64,000 bases of DNA from Amphiduros pacificus (Eukaryota; Annelida; Polychaeta; Phyllodocida; Hesionidae): NCBI GenBank assembly GCA_949316495.1, contig OX439008.1, positions 14,713,532-14,777,531 of the forward strand. Direction: 5' to 3'. Within the stretch, counting starts at the first letter, position 1. The number at the start of each line of letters is the position of its first letter. The position numbers were made by a program, and so were the translations under genes. A model generated the notes under the pieces. It worked only from the letters and a program-made list of their open reading frames with translations. It was not told where the DNA came from and searched no databases. Positions 26,515 to 41,300 of the stretch are shown piece after piece.

Positions 26515-28325
26515 CAAATAATGCCATATATGTAAGGCTCTCTTGCCTCTCAGCATCAAATAATGCCAGATATGTAAGGCTCTCTTGCCTCTCAGCATCA
26601 AATAATGCCAGATATGTAAGGCTCTCTAGCCTCTCAGCATCAAATAATGCCAGATATGTAAGGCTCTCTTGCCTCTCAGCATCAAATAATGCCAGATATG
26701 TAAGGCTCTCTTGCCTCTCAGCATCAAATAATGCCAGATATGTAAGGCTCTCTTGCCTCTCAGCATCAAATAATGCCAGATATGTAAGGCTCTCTATCCT
26801 CTCAGCATCAAATAATGCCAGATATGTAAGGCTCTCTTGCCTCTCAGCATCAAATAATGCCAGATATGTAAGGCTCTCTAGCCTCTCAGCATCAAATAAT
26901 GCCAGATATGTAAGGCTCTCTTGCCTCTCAGCATCAAATAATGCCAGATATGTAAGGCTCTCTTGCCTCTCAGCATCAAATACTGTATACCGAGAAAAAT
27001 TCGCGCCTAGTTATTTTCGCGCCATCGCCGTTTTCGACAGGTTCGCGCCGTTTTATTTTCGCGAATTTTGGATTTCTAGTACATAATATTATCACAAATT
27101 ACGCTTTGCAGGTCGAGAACAGAACAAAACAAAAAATTTTGAAACACTTTGTTTTGACTTTGTTCTCACTGATTCCAATTATCAGCGTTCACAGTTTTGC
27201 ATTTCGTCTTTGTTTCCACTGCTTTGAGTCGTGTCTTCCCTTTTTGGCAGAAATGCTTTCACACGTGGATCGATCTTAATTGCATTTTAAATGATAAATA
27301 AAGGTATATACATAATATTATCACAAATTACGCTTTGCAGGTCGAGAACAGAACAAAACCATACATTATTGCGCAATATATTAACTATCGTTTTCGCGCT
27401 AAAAACAAGAGCCTCTTCCTGTCACTTCCGCCTTTCAAAATTGCGACCACGTGTTGCGTTGAGTTGTGTCTTCCCTTTTTGACAGAAACATCTTTACACG
27501 TGGATCCATTTTAATTGCGTTTTAAATGATAAATAAAGGTATTTACCCAATATTATCACAAATTATGCTTCGCAGGTCGAGAATTTATCCATGAAGTAAA
27601 ACGTAAATATCATGTACGTGATGTCGCGGTAATTCACGTCCGCAACACGAGGAGAAGCCAGGGATCCATCATTGCGCAATATATTAATATTTCAATGCGT
27701 GTTCATAGACTCCAATTGTTTTCGCGCCAAAAATAAGAGCTTGTCCCCGTCACTCCCGCTTTTTAACATGACGACCTCGTATTGCGTAATGCATCTTCAA
27801 TTTCGCGTCCATTTAATTTCACGAATGACGTCCTGGCGCGAATTAACACGAAAATAAAAAGGTCGCGAAAATTTGTCTGTATACAGTAATGCCAGATATG
27901 TAAGGCTCTCTTGCCTCTCAGCATCAAATAATGCCAGATATGTAAGGCTCTCTATCCTCTCAGCATCAAATAATGCCAGATATGTAAGGCTCTCTTGCCT
28001 CTCAGCATCAAATAATGCCATATATGTAAGGCTCTCTTGCCTCTCAGCATCAAATAATGCCAGATATGTAAGGCTCTCTTGCCTCTCAGCATCAAATAAT
28101 GCCAGATATGTAAGGCTCTCTTGCCTCTCAGCATCAAATAATGCCAGATATGTAAGGCTCTCTTGCCTCTCAGCATCAAATAATGCCAGATATGTAAGGC
28201 TCTTTTGCCTCTCAGCATCAAATAATGCCAGATATGTAAGGCTCTTTTGCCTCTCAGCATCAAATAATGCCAGATATGTAAGGCTCTCTATCTTCTCAGC
28301 ATCAAATAATGCCAGAGGAATGAGG
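26515..28325. repeat. 42-bp intronic minisatellite split by a MITE
   Basis: Unit AAGGCTCTCTTGCCTCTCAG plus CATCAAATAATGCCAGATATGT. About 11 copies at 26515-26982 and 10 at 27887-28325, separated by the 904-bp insertion. Open in several frames on both strands because 42 is divisible by three. Confidence 0.97.
26983..27886. mobile_element. 904-bp TA-flanked MITE (Tc1/mariner-like target)
   Basis: Inserted in a minisatellite unit, so the empty site is known: CATCAAATAATGCC became CATCAAA-TA-element-TA-ATGCC (TA at 26981-26982 and 27887-27888). Ends CTGTATACCGAGAAAAATTC and the complement of CTGTATACAGACAAATTTTC form imperfect inverted repeats, followed by TTCGCG words. The interior carries about three copies of a 225-235 base repeat (AATATTATCACAAATTACGC at about 27089, 27312 and 27548). 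No coding capacity. TA duplication fits Tc1/mariner-type integration; the family is not recognised. Confidence 0.88.
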
Positions 28326-30680
<2,355 letters not shown>

Positions 30681-31348
30681 GAATCACAAAACATATATCA
30701 AATGGGGCATATTTTGATCCTTATTACTACTGGTCCTTTGAGCATAAGCTTTAAAATCCTATTTCAGATTGGCGTGGTCTTGCAAACTTGTCTGTGGAAA
30801 ATGCTGAAATCATGAAACCAATCTACTTACTACAAATACAGCAATAGTGCGGTCTGAAGGGAGGCTTTCATACAGTTGTCATGTTTGATATGTCTTGCAA
30901 ATGAAAAGACATTCCGCCGCGAATGATGAATCACTCCATAGAAATATGCCGATATTAATAGAACTATGACGGGTGTATATATGTCCACATCACAATACAA
31001 GAGGCAATCCATTCCGGAGCGAGCCATTGAAAAATTAAAGACTAAATGAACGAGCCTTGTCTCATGATGATATAAAACTCACAAGATGATCGATGGCAGC
31101 GTGAATAATGGGAAGTGTATGGTTAACAGTGAATTGTTGTCAGCCAAGTTAACATGACTGGCTGTCCTTATTGTATATATAAAATATATTACCGAGTTTA
31201 ACTAGCTCATAGAGGGCACTAGTGGCATGGATGGGGCTGTGTCTTTTTATTAATATATCTGCTTCTATGACCGCATCTTTCCCGCCTCTGGACCTCCTCG
31301 TCATCTGCACTGTCTTCAAAGTATTTTTATCAATATATCTGCTTCTAG
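30681..31348. other. YIPF5 intron, unique sequence
   Basis: Nothing recognised apart from a doubled ATATATCTGCTTCTA (about 31245 and 31332) at the edge of the next minisatellite. Confidence 0.55.
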
Positions 31349-31800
31349 GTGTCTCTACATTGTCCAGTGCAAACTGCACCAGTTACATGTTACTGAACTG
31401 ACACAAGTTAGACATGACCAGATGGTAGATTCTACCAGATGTCTCTACATTGTCCAGCACAAGCTGCACCAGTTACACATTACTGAACTGCCACAAGTTA
31501 GACATGACCAGATGGTAGATTCTACCAGATGTCTCTACATTGTCCAGCGCAAGCTGCATCAGTTACATGTTACTGAACTGCCACAAGTTAGACATGACCA
31601 GATGGTAGATTCTACCAGATGTCTCTCCATTGTCCAGCACAAGCTGCACCAGTTACATGTTACTGAACTGCCACAAGTTAGACATGACCAGATGGTAGAT
31701 TCTACCAGATGTCTCTACATTGTCCAGCGCAAGCTGCATCAGTTACATGTTACTGAACTGTCACAAATCAGACATGACCAGATGGTAGATTCTACCAGAT
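31349..31800. repeat. 90-bp minisatellite, five copies
   Basis: Units start GTCTCTACATTGTCCAGCRC at 31351, 31441, 31531, 31621 and 31711 and are about 95% alike. The plus strand reads as a 30-residue repeat (MVDSTRCLYIVQ-KLHQLHVTELP) for 154 codons (31422-31886). Differences between copies are not confined to silent sites, so it is treated as noncoding. Confidence 0.95.
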
Positions 31801-32189
31801 GTCCACACGGCACAGGTTATATATCTCTAAGCTGCCAGATGTTGGGCACCAGAGTGCAGATGTTCGGAGTCGAGGACAACCCGTGATTTGTTCAAGGCTT
31901 TTAGATACATCTTCATTTTGTGTACTAATTGTATTGAGAGGGTAGGCAAATCATCTGGGTCGGGCAGGTCAGTGAGCCCGTGGCCCTGACTCCCACAATA
32001 CATATGACGAGCTCATCTCCTCAAGACCTGAGCAATTCATAACGGTAGACAACTTAAGAGCAATGCTGCTCCCTAAACCTGAATGATTCATGGCCGCACA
32101 GGGAGCCCCGTCTTGTAGTGTCATAGAACTCACCTGCTTGATTTGAATTATTTGTGTTATATTCTTGGATTATGAAAAAGTCAGAGAAG
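31801..32189. other. YIPF5 intron, unique sequence
   Basis: No gene or repeat recognised. Confidence 0.55.
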
Positions 32190-32368
32190 GTGGCAAGTTA
32201 AAGGGGTTTAAGGGGGTTGAAGGGGATTGGAGGGGTTAAAAGGAGTTGAAAGGGGCTGAAGGGGACTGAAGAGGTTAAAAGGAGTTGACAGGGGGTTAAG
32301 GGGATTGAAGGGGGTTGAAGGGGTTAAAAGGAGTTGAAAGGACTTTGAAAGGGGTTAAGGGGGTTGCA
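32190..32368 (+). repeat. G-rich degenerate repeat (GGGGTTGAA type)
   Basis: About 18 copies of AAGGGGTTGAAGGGG-like words with many G3-G5 runs on the plus strand; quadruplex-prone and telomere-like in look, but not a telomeric repeat. Confidence 0.85.
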
Positions 32369-32388
32369 TTGTGAGTCTGGGGTAGACG

Positions 32389-34077
32389 TTTATGCCACAA
32401 ACAGCCATGGTAGATAAAGTGTGGAACAAACCTTCATACCACAAACAACCCACATGGTAGATAGAGTCGGGGGCAGACCATCATACCACAAACAGCCCAC
32501 ATGGTAGATAGAGTCTGGGGCATACCACAAACAGCCCACATGGTAGATAGAGTGTGGAGCAGACCATCATACCACAAACAGCCCACATGGTAGATAGAGT
32601 CTGGGGCATACCACAAACAGCCCACATGGTAGATAGAGTGTGGAGTAGACCATCATACCACAAACAACCCACATGGTAGATAGAGTCTGGGGCAGACCTT
32701 CATACCACAAGCAGCCCACATGGTAGATAGAGTCTGGAGCAAACCTTCATACCACAAACAACCCACATGGTAGATAGAGTCGGGGGCAGACCATCAAACC
32801 ACAAACAGCCCACATGGTAGATAGAGTCGGGGGCAGACCATCATACCACAAACAGCCCATATGGTAGACAGAGTCTGGGGCATACCACAAGCAGGCCACA
32901 TGGTAGATAGAGTCGGGGGCAGACCATCAAACCACAAACAGCCCACATGGTAGATAGAGTCGGGGGCAGACCATCATACCACAAACAGCCCATATGGTAG
33001 ACAGAGTCTGGGGCATACCACCAACAGCCCAAATGGTAGATAGAGTCTGGGGCAGACCATCATACCACAAACAGCCCATATGGTAGATAGAGTCTGGGGC
33101 AGACCATCATACCACAAACAGCCCACATGGTAGATAGAGTGTGGAGCAGACCATCATACCACAAACAGCCCATATGGTAGATAGAGTGTGGAGCAAACCT
33201 TCATACCACAAACAACCCACATGGTAGATAGAGTCTGGGGCAGACCATCATACCACAAGCAGCCCACATGGTATATAGAGTCTGGGGCAGACCATCATAC
33301 CACAAACAGCCCACATGGTAGATAGAGTCTGGGACAGACCTTCAAACCACAAACAGCCCACATGGTAGATAGAGTCTGGGGCAGACCTTCAAACCACAAA
33401 CAGCCCACATGGTATATAGAGTCTGGGGCAGACCATCATACCACAAACAGCCCACATGGTAGATAGAGTCTGGGACAGACCTTCAAACCACAAACAGCCC
33501 ACATGGTAGATAGAGTCTGGGGCAGACCTTCAAACCACAAACAGCCCACATGGTAGATAGAGTCTGGGGCAGACCATCATACCACAAACAACCCACATGG
33601 TAGATAGAGTCGGGGGCAGACCATCATACCACAAGCAGCCCACATGGTAGATCGAGTCGGGGGCAGACCTTCATACCACAAACAGCCCACATGGCAGATA
33701 GAGTCTGGGGCATACCATCATACCACAAACAGCCCACATGGTAGATAGAGTCTGGGGCAGACCATCATACCACAAGCAGCCCACATGGTAGATAGTGTCT
33801 GGGGCAGACCTTCATACCACAAGCAGGCCACATGGTAGATAGAGTCGGGGGCAGACCATCATACCACAAACAGCCCACATGGCAGATAGAGTCGGGGGCA
33901 GACCATCATACCACAAGCAGGCCACATGGTAGATAGAGTGTGGAGCATACCATCATACCACAAACAGCCCACATGGCAGATAGAGTCGGGGGCAGACCAT
34001 CATACCACAAGCAGGCCACATGGTAGATAGAGTCTGGGGCAGACCATCATACCACAAACAGCCCACATGGTGGATTC
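32389..34077. repeat. 47-bp minisatellite
   Basis: Unit ATACCACAAACAGCCCACAT followed by GGTAGATAGAGTCTGGGGCAGACCATC in two parts, with a shortened 38-base form lacking GACCATC-type sequence; about 36 copies in the 9.9-kb YIPF5 intron. Confidence 0.97.
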
Positions 34078-35184
<1,107 letters not shown>

Positions 35185-36021
35185 TCACACAAATGCCAAC
35201 ACTCTTAATCAAAGAACTCCTGGTACAGATTTTAGAACCTAAAACTAAAATACTATTAAACATGATTAATTTTCACATTTTCCATTCTCACTCATTAAAT
35301 TTTATCTCTTTCCACCCACACACAGTTAATGTTATTTCCATCCAAACTCCCTAAAAACCATATTCAACCTAAATTCAAATGATTCCGAGTAACTGACTCA
35401 CAAGAAACTCAGCATTTTGTACACATTGCCATATGATGTAGAACATTTGATAAAATCATGATAACTATTTTCTGAGGGCACCTATTTTTCCCCCAGGTAA
35501 ACGACATGATGTTGTTTGCAGGCAATCTATTCCACCAGATGAGATATTGGGTTGACATTGCTACAAAGAAGCTTCAAGCCAAAGCTACAGTTCCTAGTCA
35601 TATTTGTTTGCTAAGTCTGGCCAGAACAACTAGATTGCTGTGGGTCGGTGAAATAGTCTGATATGTTGCACAAATTTAACCCTCTCCATGTCATGTAAAT
35701 GCATAAAAGAACTCGCATTCCATGTATGAGGCAATTCTACAGCAATCAATTATCTGAATGCCAAAATTTTGGAAAGTGGACACGGTTGCCGACTTATGAG
35801 ACATTAATTGTGAACGCGTCTCCTCCATCATATTGGATACGTGTTCCGAGACACCGAGAGAAGCGTATGTAAAGATGCTGCTTTCTCATGTTAGATTATT
35901 TAGGGAACGTGAACCGTGGCACAGTGACTTGTCCGATGATTGCTTCGGCTGTGCCCCCGGGGTTGCCGGGTCGTCTCTCGCTGGGTGACAAGATTGCATG
36001 CCCTGTCAGCACCCCGATGAC

Positions 36022-36036
36022 AGCGCCCCCTTGTGA
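36022..36036 (-). promoter_or_regulatory. CTCF-like motif
   Basis: Minus strand TCACAAGGGGGCGCT resembles the CTCF core (CCASYAGRKGGCRS type). Candidate only. Confidence 0.3.
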
Positions 36037-36069
36037 TTGTGAACACGTCTGCCATATCACACCACCTTC

Positions 36070-36087
36070 TGCCCTCCCCCTGGTGGC
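36070..36087 (-). promoter_or_regulatory. CTCF-like motif
   Basis: Minus strand GCCACCAGGGGGAGGGCA matches the CCACCAGGGGG core. It lies 34 bases from the previous site, same orientation. Confidence 0.35.
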
Positions 36088-36134
36088 TTAATCCCTCCAG
36101 GCCACGGATAAGGATCAGTATCTGCAAAATGGCC

Positions 36135-36880
36135 CTTAGATGAAGAATGTTAGTTTCTGGCACAGCCCTACAACAGCCCTGAGATGAAAAATGTTGGCTT
36201 CTGGCACAGTCCTACAACAGCCCTCAGATGAACAATGTTGGCTTCTGGCACGGCCCTACAACAGCCCTCAGATGTACAATGTTGCCTTCTGGCACGGCCC
36301 TACAACAGCCCTCAGATTAACAATGTTGGCTTCTGGCATGGCCCTACAACAGCCCTCAGACGAACAATATTGGCTTCTGGCACAGCCCTACAACAGCCCT
36401 CAGATGAACAATGTTGGCTTCTGGCACGGCCCAACAATAGCCCTCAGATGAACAATGTTGGCTTCTGGCACAGCCCTACAACAGCCCTCAGATGAACAAT
36501 GTTGGCTTCTGGCATAGCCCTACAACAGCCCTCGGATGAACAATATTGGCTTCTGGCACAGCCCTACAACAGCCCTCAGATGAACAATGTTGGCTTCTGG
36601 CATAGCCCTACAACAGCCCTCGGATCAACAAATTTGGCTTCTGGCACAGCCCTACAACAGCCCTCAGATGAACAATGTTGGCTTCTGGCACGGCCCTAAA
36701 ACAGCCCTCAGATGAACAATGTTGGCTTCTGGCACGGCCCTAAAACAGCCCTCAGATGAACAATGTTGGCTTCTGGCACGGCCCTACAACAGCCCTCAGA
36801 TGAACAATGTTGGCTTCTGGCACGGCCCTACAACAGCCCTCGGATGAACAATGTTGGCTTCTGGCACGGCCCTATATGGC
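36135..36880. repeat. 44-bp minisatellite
   Basis: Unit AACAATGTTGGCTTCTGGCA plus CGGCCCTACAACAGCCCTCAGATG (two parts), about 17 copies, 44-base period. Frames shift each copy, so open frames here mean nothing. Confidence 0.97.
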
Positions 36881-37879
36881 ATGACCTTTGCTGAGCAGGT
36901 ACCAGGTCGAGCTGCTCATGGTCTCCGATATCTCTCCCTGGGAACACAACCCTAACACTGACCCAATGGTGCCTACTACACTAATGTCAATTCTTCACAA
37001 ATACACATAGCCTTACATACACGTTCTCTGGTCCCTATCTATCCATTTTAAATGTCACAACTGTCCCGAAGTTATCAAATTAGTCAATCGATTCTTATTT
37101 TAGCTGAACATTTTGTGTAACATTTTACAAACATATTACAGTCAATTCATAAATGTCTGCACGTGTAATCATTGCTTTATAACAAAATGTTATATATAAA
37201 TCATTATAAAAAATATGAAAATTTCCAGAAAAGAATCTCATTTCTGACATCTTAGAGATTCAGAATAACTCACTAGATTATTATGTCTAAACCGAACAAA
37301 ATGCGCCATAAAAATGAAATTTCCTTTCTCTTCAAAACACAAGTCTCATTCCTCATTCATCAAATATTGTGACAATATCTCACAGATCTGTCTGTGTAGT
37401 GATTAATTGAACTACCTTTGTCTGGCAGTACTTTTTGGACGTATTTTTTCTTCTGAATTCATCCATTAAATAGGACCCCACCATTGAGACTTCTCCACCT
37501 TGATTCAAATTCTCTAAATGTCATACAACAATCCCAGCAGGTGATCTGAGGCGAGCTAAGCAGATATAAATGTAGCATTTGTGTGTGCTTTGTAAGCTGC
37601 AGCTCTCCCACCCCGGGTATACATCCAGTCCCAGCATTCCCTGCGCGGGGTGCATTCAGTCCCACAATCCCATCTGTTTAAACTACTTCCTATCAGTTAT
37701 CCTCTTGACATATCATGGCCAAATGAAAACTTAGCATTTGCTCCTGCTTAGCCTTTCAGATGACATGGAAGACCATTACACTTGAGTTAACTTAACAAAG
37801 TTCTTTATAAAAAAAAGAATTGACTCTATAGAATAATAGCAAATACAAGCTATCTCTCTCTCTCATCTTTCTCTCTGAC
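36881..37879. other. Unique sequence, no gene seen
   Basis: A GC-richer patch at 36883-36950 could be read as a small minus-strand exon but matches nothing known to me; see rejected items. Confidence 0.55.
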
Positions 37880-38135
37880 ACTCAAACATGTATTTTTCTT
37901 CAAGCAATGCTCTCTCCACTGATCAAGCATGTATATTTCCAATAACTGCTCTCAAATGATCAAATGTGTACTATTTTTCAATCACTGCTCTCTTATATGC
38001 TCAAACATGTATTTTTTCAATCACTATTCTCTTCAACACACTAAAATATTTTTTTCAATCACTGCTCTCTTTAGCATGCTCAAACATGTATTTTTTTCAA
38101 TCACTCCACTCTCTCTTTCCTACGCACTCCAATAC
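37880..38135. repeat. Degenerate 38-40 bp repeat
   Basis: About six diverged copies of CAATCACTGCTCTCTT-ATGCTCAAACATGTATTTTTT. Confidence 0.8.
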
Positions 38136-38249
38136 ACCCCAGAAATCACTGTTTTCCATAGAGGCGAGTATATAAAGTTCACTTTATGAATATATGCCAA
38201 ATAATCAATTTATTGGACATTGCGCCAATTTGAGAATGCACAAAGCCAT

Positions 38250-38280
<31 letters not shown>

Positions 38281-38301
38281 TTTATATAGCGCTGTATCAG
38301 A

Positions 38302-41300
38302 CTATGTCTGCTCTAAGCGCGTCTCGAGATAGTGCTTCCTGAATAAATGTGTCTTTAGTTTTTTCTTGAAGCTGTCTATAGTTTTACAATTTTTCACTTC
38401 AAGGGGCAGGGCATTCCAATTTTTCGGAGCATATACCATGAAAGCCCTGTCACCATATGTTTTCATATTCGTCTTGGGTACTATATATTCATTTTTGTTG
38501 TTAGATCTTAGTCCCATATCAGATTTCTTATCAGTTAATAATTGGGCAAGGTATTTGGGGGCAAAGCCATTTTGCACCTTCCATGTTAATAGAGAAATTT
38601 TAAAGTCAATCCTCGCCTCAACCGGCAACCAATGAAGGTCCATAAGCTTTTGTGTAATGTGATCCCTCTTTCTGAGTTTACCTACTACTCTTGCTGCAGC
38701 ATTCTGTAATTTTTGCAGTTTGGCAATTTCACACTTTGGTAAACCTGCTAATAGTGAATTTCCATAGTCAATGGTAGAAGTGACAAAAGAGTGAGCAAGA
38801 GTGTTTGCTGTTTTCTCATCTAAACAGTTTCTAATGTTTGCTAAATTTTTAACATGAAAATAGCCATTTTTACACATTTTTTTAATTTGCGATTTCATTG
38901 ATAACTCCTGATCTAGGATAACCCCAAGATCCTTAACAGTTTTTGATCTAGAGATATTAGTCTCACCTACTAAGATTTCATTAGGTACATTGTCATTTCT
39001 GAAATCACAGCTTTTACCACATAAAAGCATTTCTGTTTTCTCATCATTTATCTTCATCTTATTTTCTATCAGAAATTTCCTAATTAATTTGATACATTTT
39101 TCCATCTCTCTACAAGATCTATTTCTATTTTCTTCAGATTTTGGATCTATTGTAATATATAATTGCGTATCATCAGCATAGATGTGATGTTTGAGGCCAA
39201 AATCACCAACAATGTCGGACAGAGGTTCCATATATGCTGTGAACAGCAGTGGTCCCAGCACTGAGCCCTGAGGAACCCCATAACTAATATTCATATTTTC
39301 AGATCTCTTACCATCAATTGTTACACATTGTTTTCTATTTGCTAGATATGACCGGAACCACTGTAAGGCCGTGCCCCTAATACCACATCTTTTTTCCAGT
39401 CTATTCAATAATATTTTATGATCAATGGTGTCAAATGCAGCTGATAAATCAAGTAACACTAACATTACCGTTTTACCACTATCGATATCTATTAAAATGT
39501 CATTTTGTACCCTTAACAGTGCAGTCTCAGTACTATGAAATTCCTTATATGCAGATTGAAATATACATTGAATATCATTTTTAATGAGGTGACCAACAAA
39601 TTGTGCAGCAATCGCCCTTTCTATTAATTTAGATAAATAAGCAAGATTAGACACCGGTCTGTAATTTTTCTTTATCAATTCTAGACCTAATTTCTTAATT
39701 AATGGTCTAATGATGGCCATCTTTAAGTCATCAGGCATGCTTCCCATCGAAATAGATTTATTTATAATTGCTTTTATTAGCGGTAAAAGGGGACCCATGC
39801 ACTCAGCCAGAAGCCAGGTTGGGATGGGATCTAGTTCACACGACTTCTTAGCTGATTCTTTGATTAACTTTGATACATCTGCATCATCCAATAGAGCAAA
39901 TTTTTCCAGGTGAGTACTGAATTTAACTTTTTCAATCATAGGTGGTGATGTTTTAACATTTTTATCCATATTTTCCCTCAAGTTCGAGATTTTTTCCAGG
40001 AAAAAATTATTAAATTCTGATGCCAGCTCTCTTCCATCATTATGTTTGGGGAAGGGAGTGTCCTCTTTAGTGTGTAGTAGTTTATTTAGTATTTTGAACA
40101 GCTTTTTTGGATCTGATTTATTTGTATGTATTATTCCTGCATAATAACTGTTTCTAGAATCCTTAATCATATTGTTATATTTATTTCGCTGTAGTTGATA
40201 TTGAATTTTATCAGAGGAAAGACGACTTTTATCATGTTTTCTTTCAAGTTTCCTTTTTTTCCTTTTTTCATTTTTAATCTCATCAGATAACCACGGAGCT
40301 GGTTTCCTATTGGTTATGGTTCTTTCTATGATTGGGGCATGCTTATCAAGTATACTTGTTAATTTGCTATATTCAGTTAATAAATCATTGAGGTCCTTTT
40401 CATCATATGATTTATTATCACCAAATTTCTCCTCAACGTCATTTATGAAACTTTTAATGTTCATTTTTTTGTAACTTCTGTATGATACCTTTTTCTTGTT
40501 TTTTATTTTAGTTTGGAGATTTAAAGTGAGTTTAATAATACTATGATCAGATATTTTCTCTTCAACATTGTGTTCCTTAATCAAATTACTATTTATATTT
40601 GTGATTAACAAATCAAGTGTATTTCCTAATATATGTGTTGGTTCTGTCACATGATTTCGTAAATTATATAAATCTAGGATGTCATTAAATTTAATCACAT
40701 TTGGCCTTTCTGGTTTATTCATATGGAAATTATAGTCCCCAACGAAAAGCACTTCATGTGTATATGTAGAATAGTAGCTAAGCAAATCACTAAATTCTTC
40801 AAAAAACTCTGTATAAGTGTATTTATTTTTGTCTGAGGGTTCTGGTCTATAAATGGTAATAATAGTGCATAATTTGTTTTTAGTTTTGATATTAATTTCC
40901 ATCATTTCCATGGTTGATAAGTTATGATTATTATTAATTTTCTTTATGTCAATTTCAGGTCGGAAGATAACAGCCAAGCCACCGCCAGTTCTTAATGTAC
41001 GTGGTAAGTGTTCAATATCATAATTGTTTTCTTTGATTTTACCTTTAATTATTTTTTCATTTGCATCATTCATCCAAGTTTCAGTAACAAAAAATAAATC
41101 AACGTTATTTTCATTTATGTATACATTGAGAATTTCTACTTTGTTTCCTATGCTTTGTACATTTGCTGTAGCAATTGTTAGTTCCTTATTTGTTTCGTAA
41201 CGAACGTTATTTCTATTTGTTTTATTATTAATTATGTTATTATTCGCATTGATTCCACCTATGTTATTCCGATTAATGCAGCCATCTGCCAGCACTCCGG

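Noticed and set aside
31422-31886. A 154-codon frame with a 30-residue repeat
   Set aside because: Only five copies of a 90-bp unit inside a YIPF5 intron; changes between copies do not spare amino acids.
35994-36030. REST/NRSF-like element (TCAGCACC ... GACAGCGCC)
   Set aside because: The half-sites are separated by two extra bases compared with the canonical element, and the match overlaps a CTCF-like motif; likely chance.
36883-36950. Possible minus-strand exon between CCCAG and GGTCATG
   Set aside because: It has splice-like edges, but none of its frames resembles the missing YIPF5 N-terminal part or another protein I recognise.
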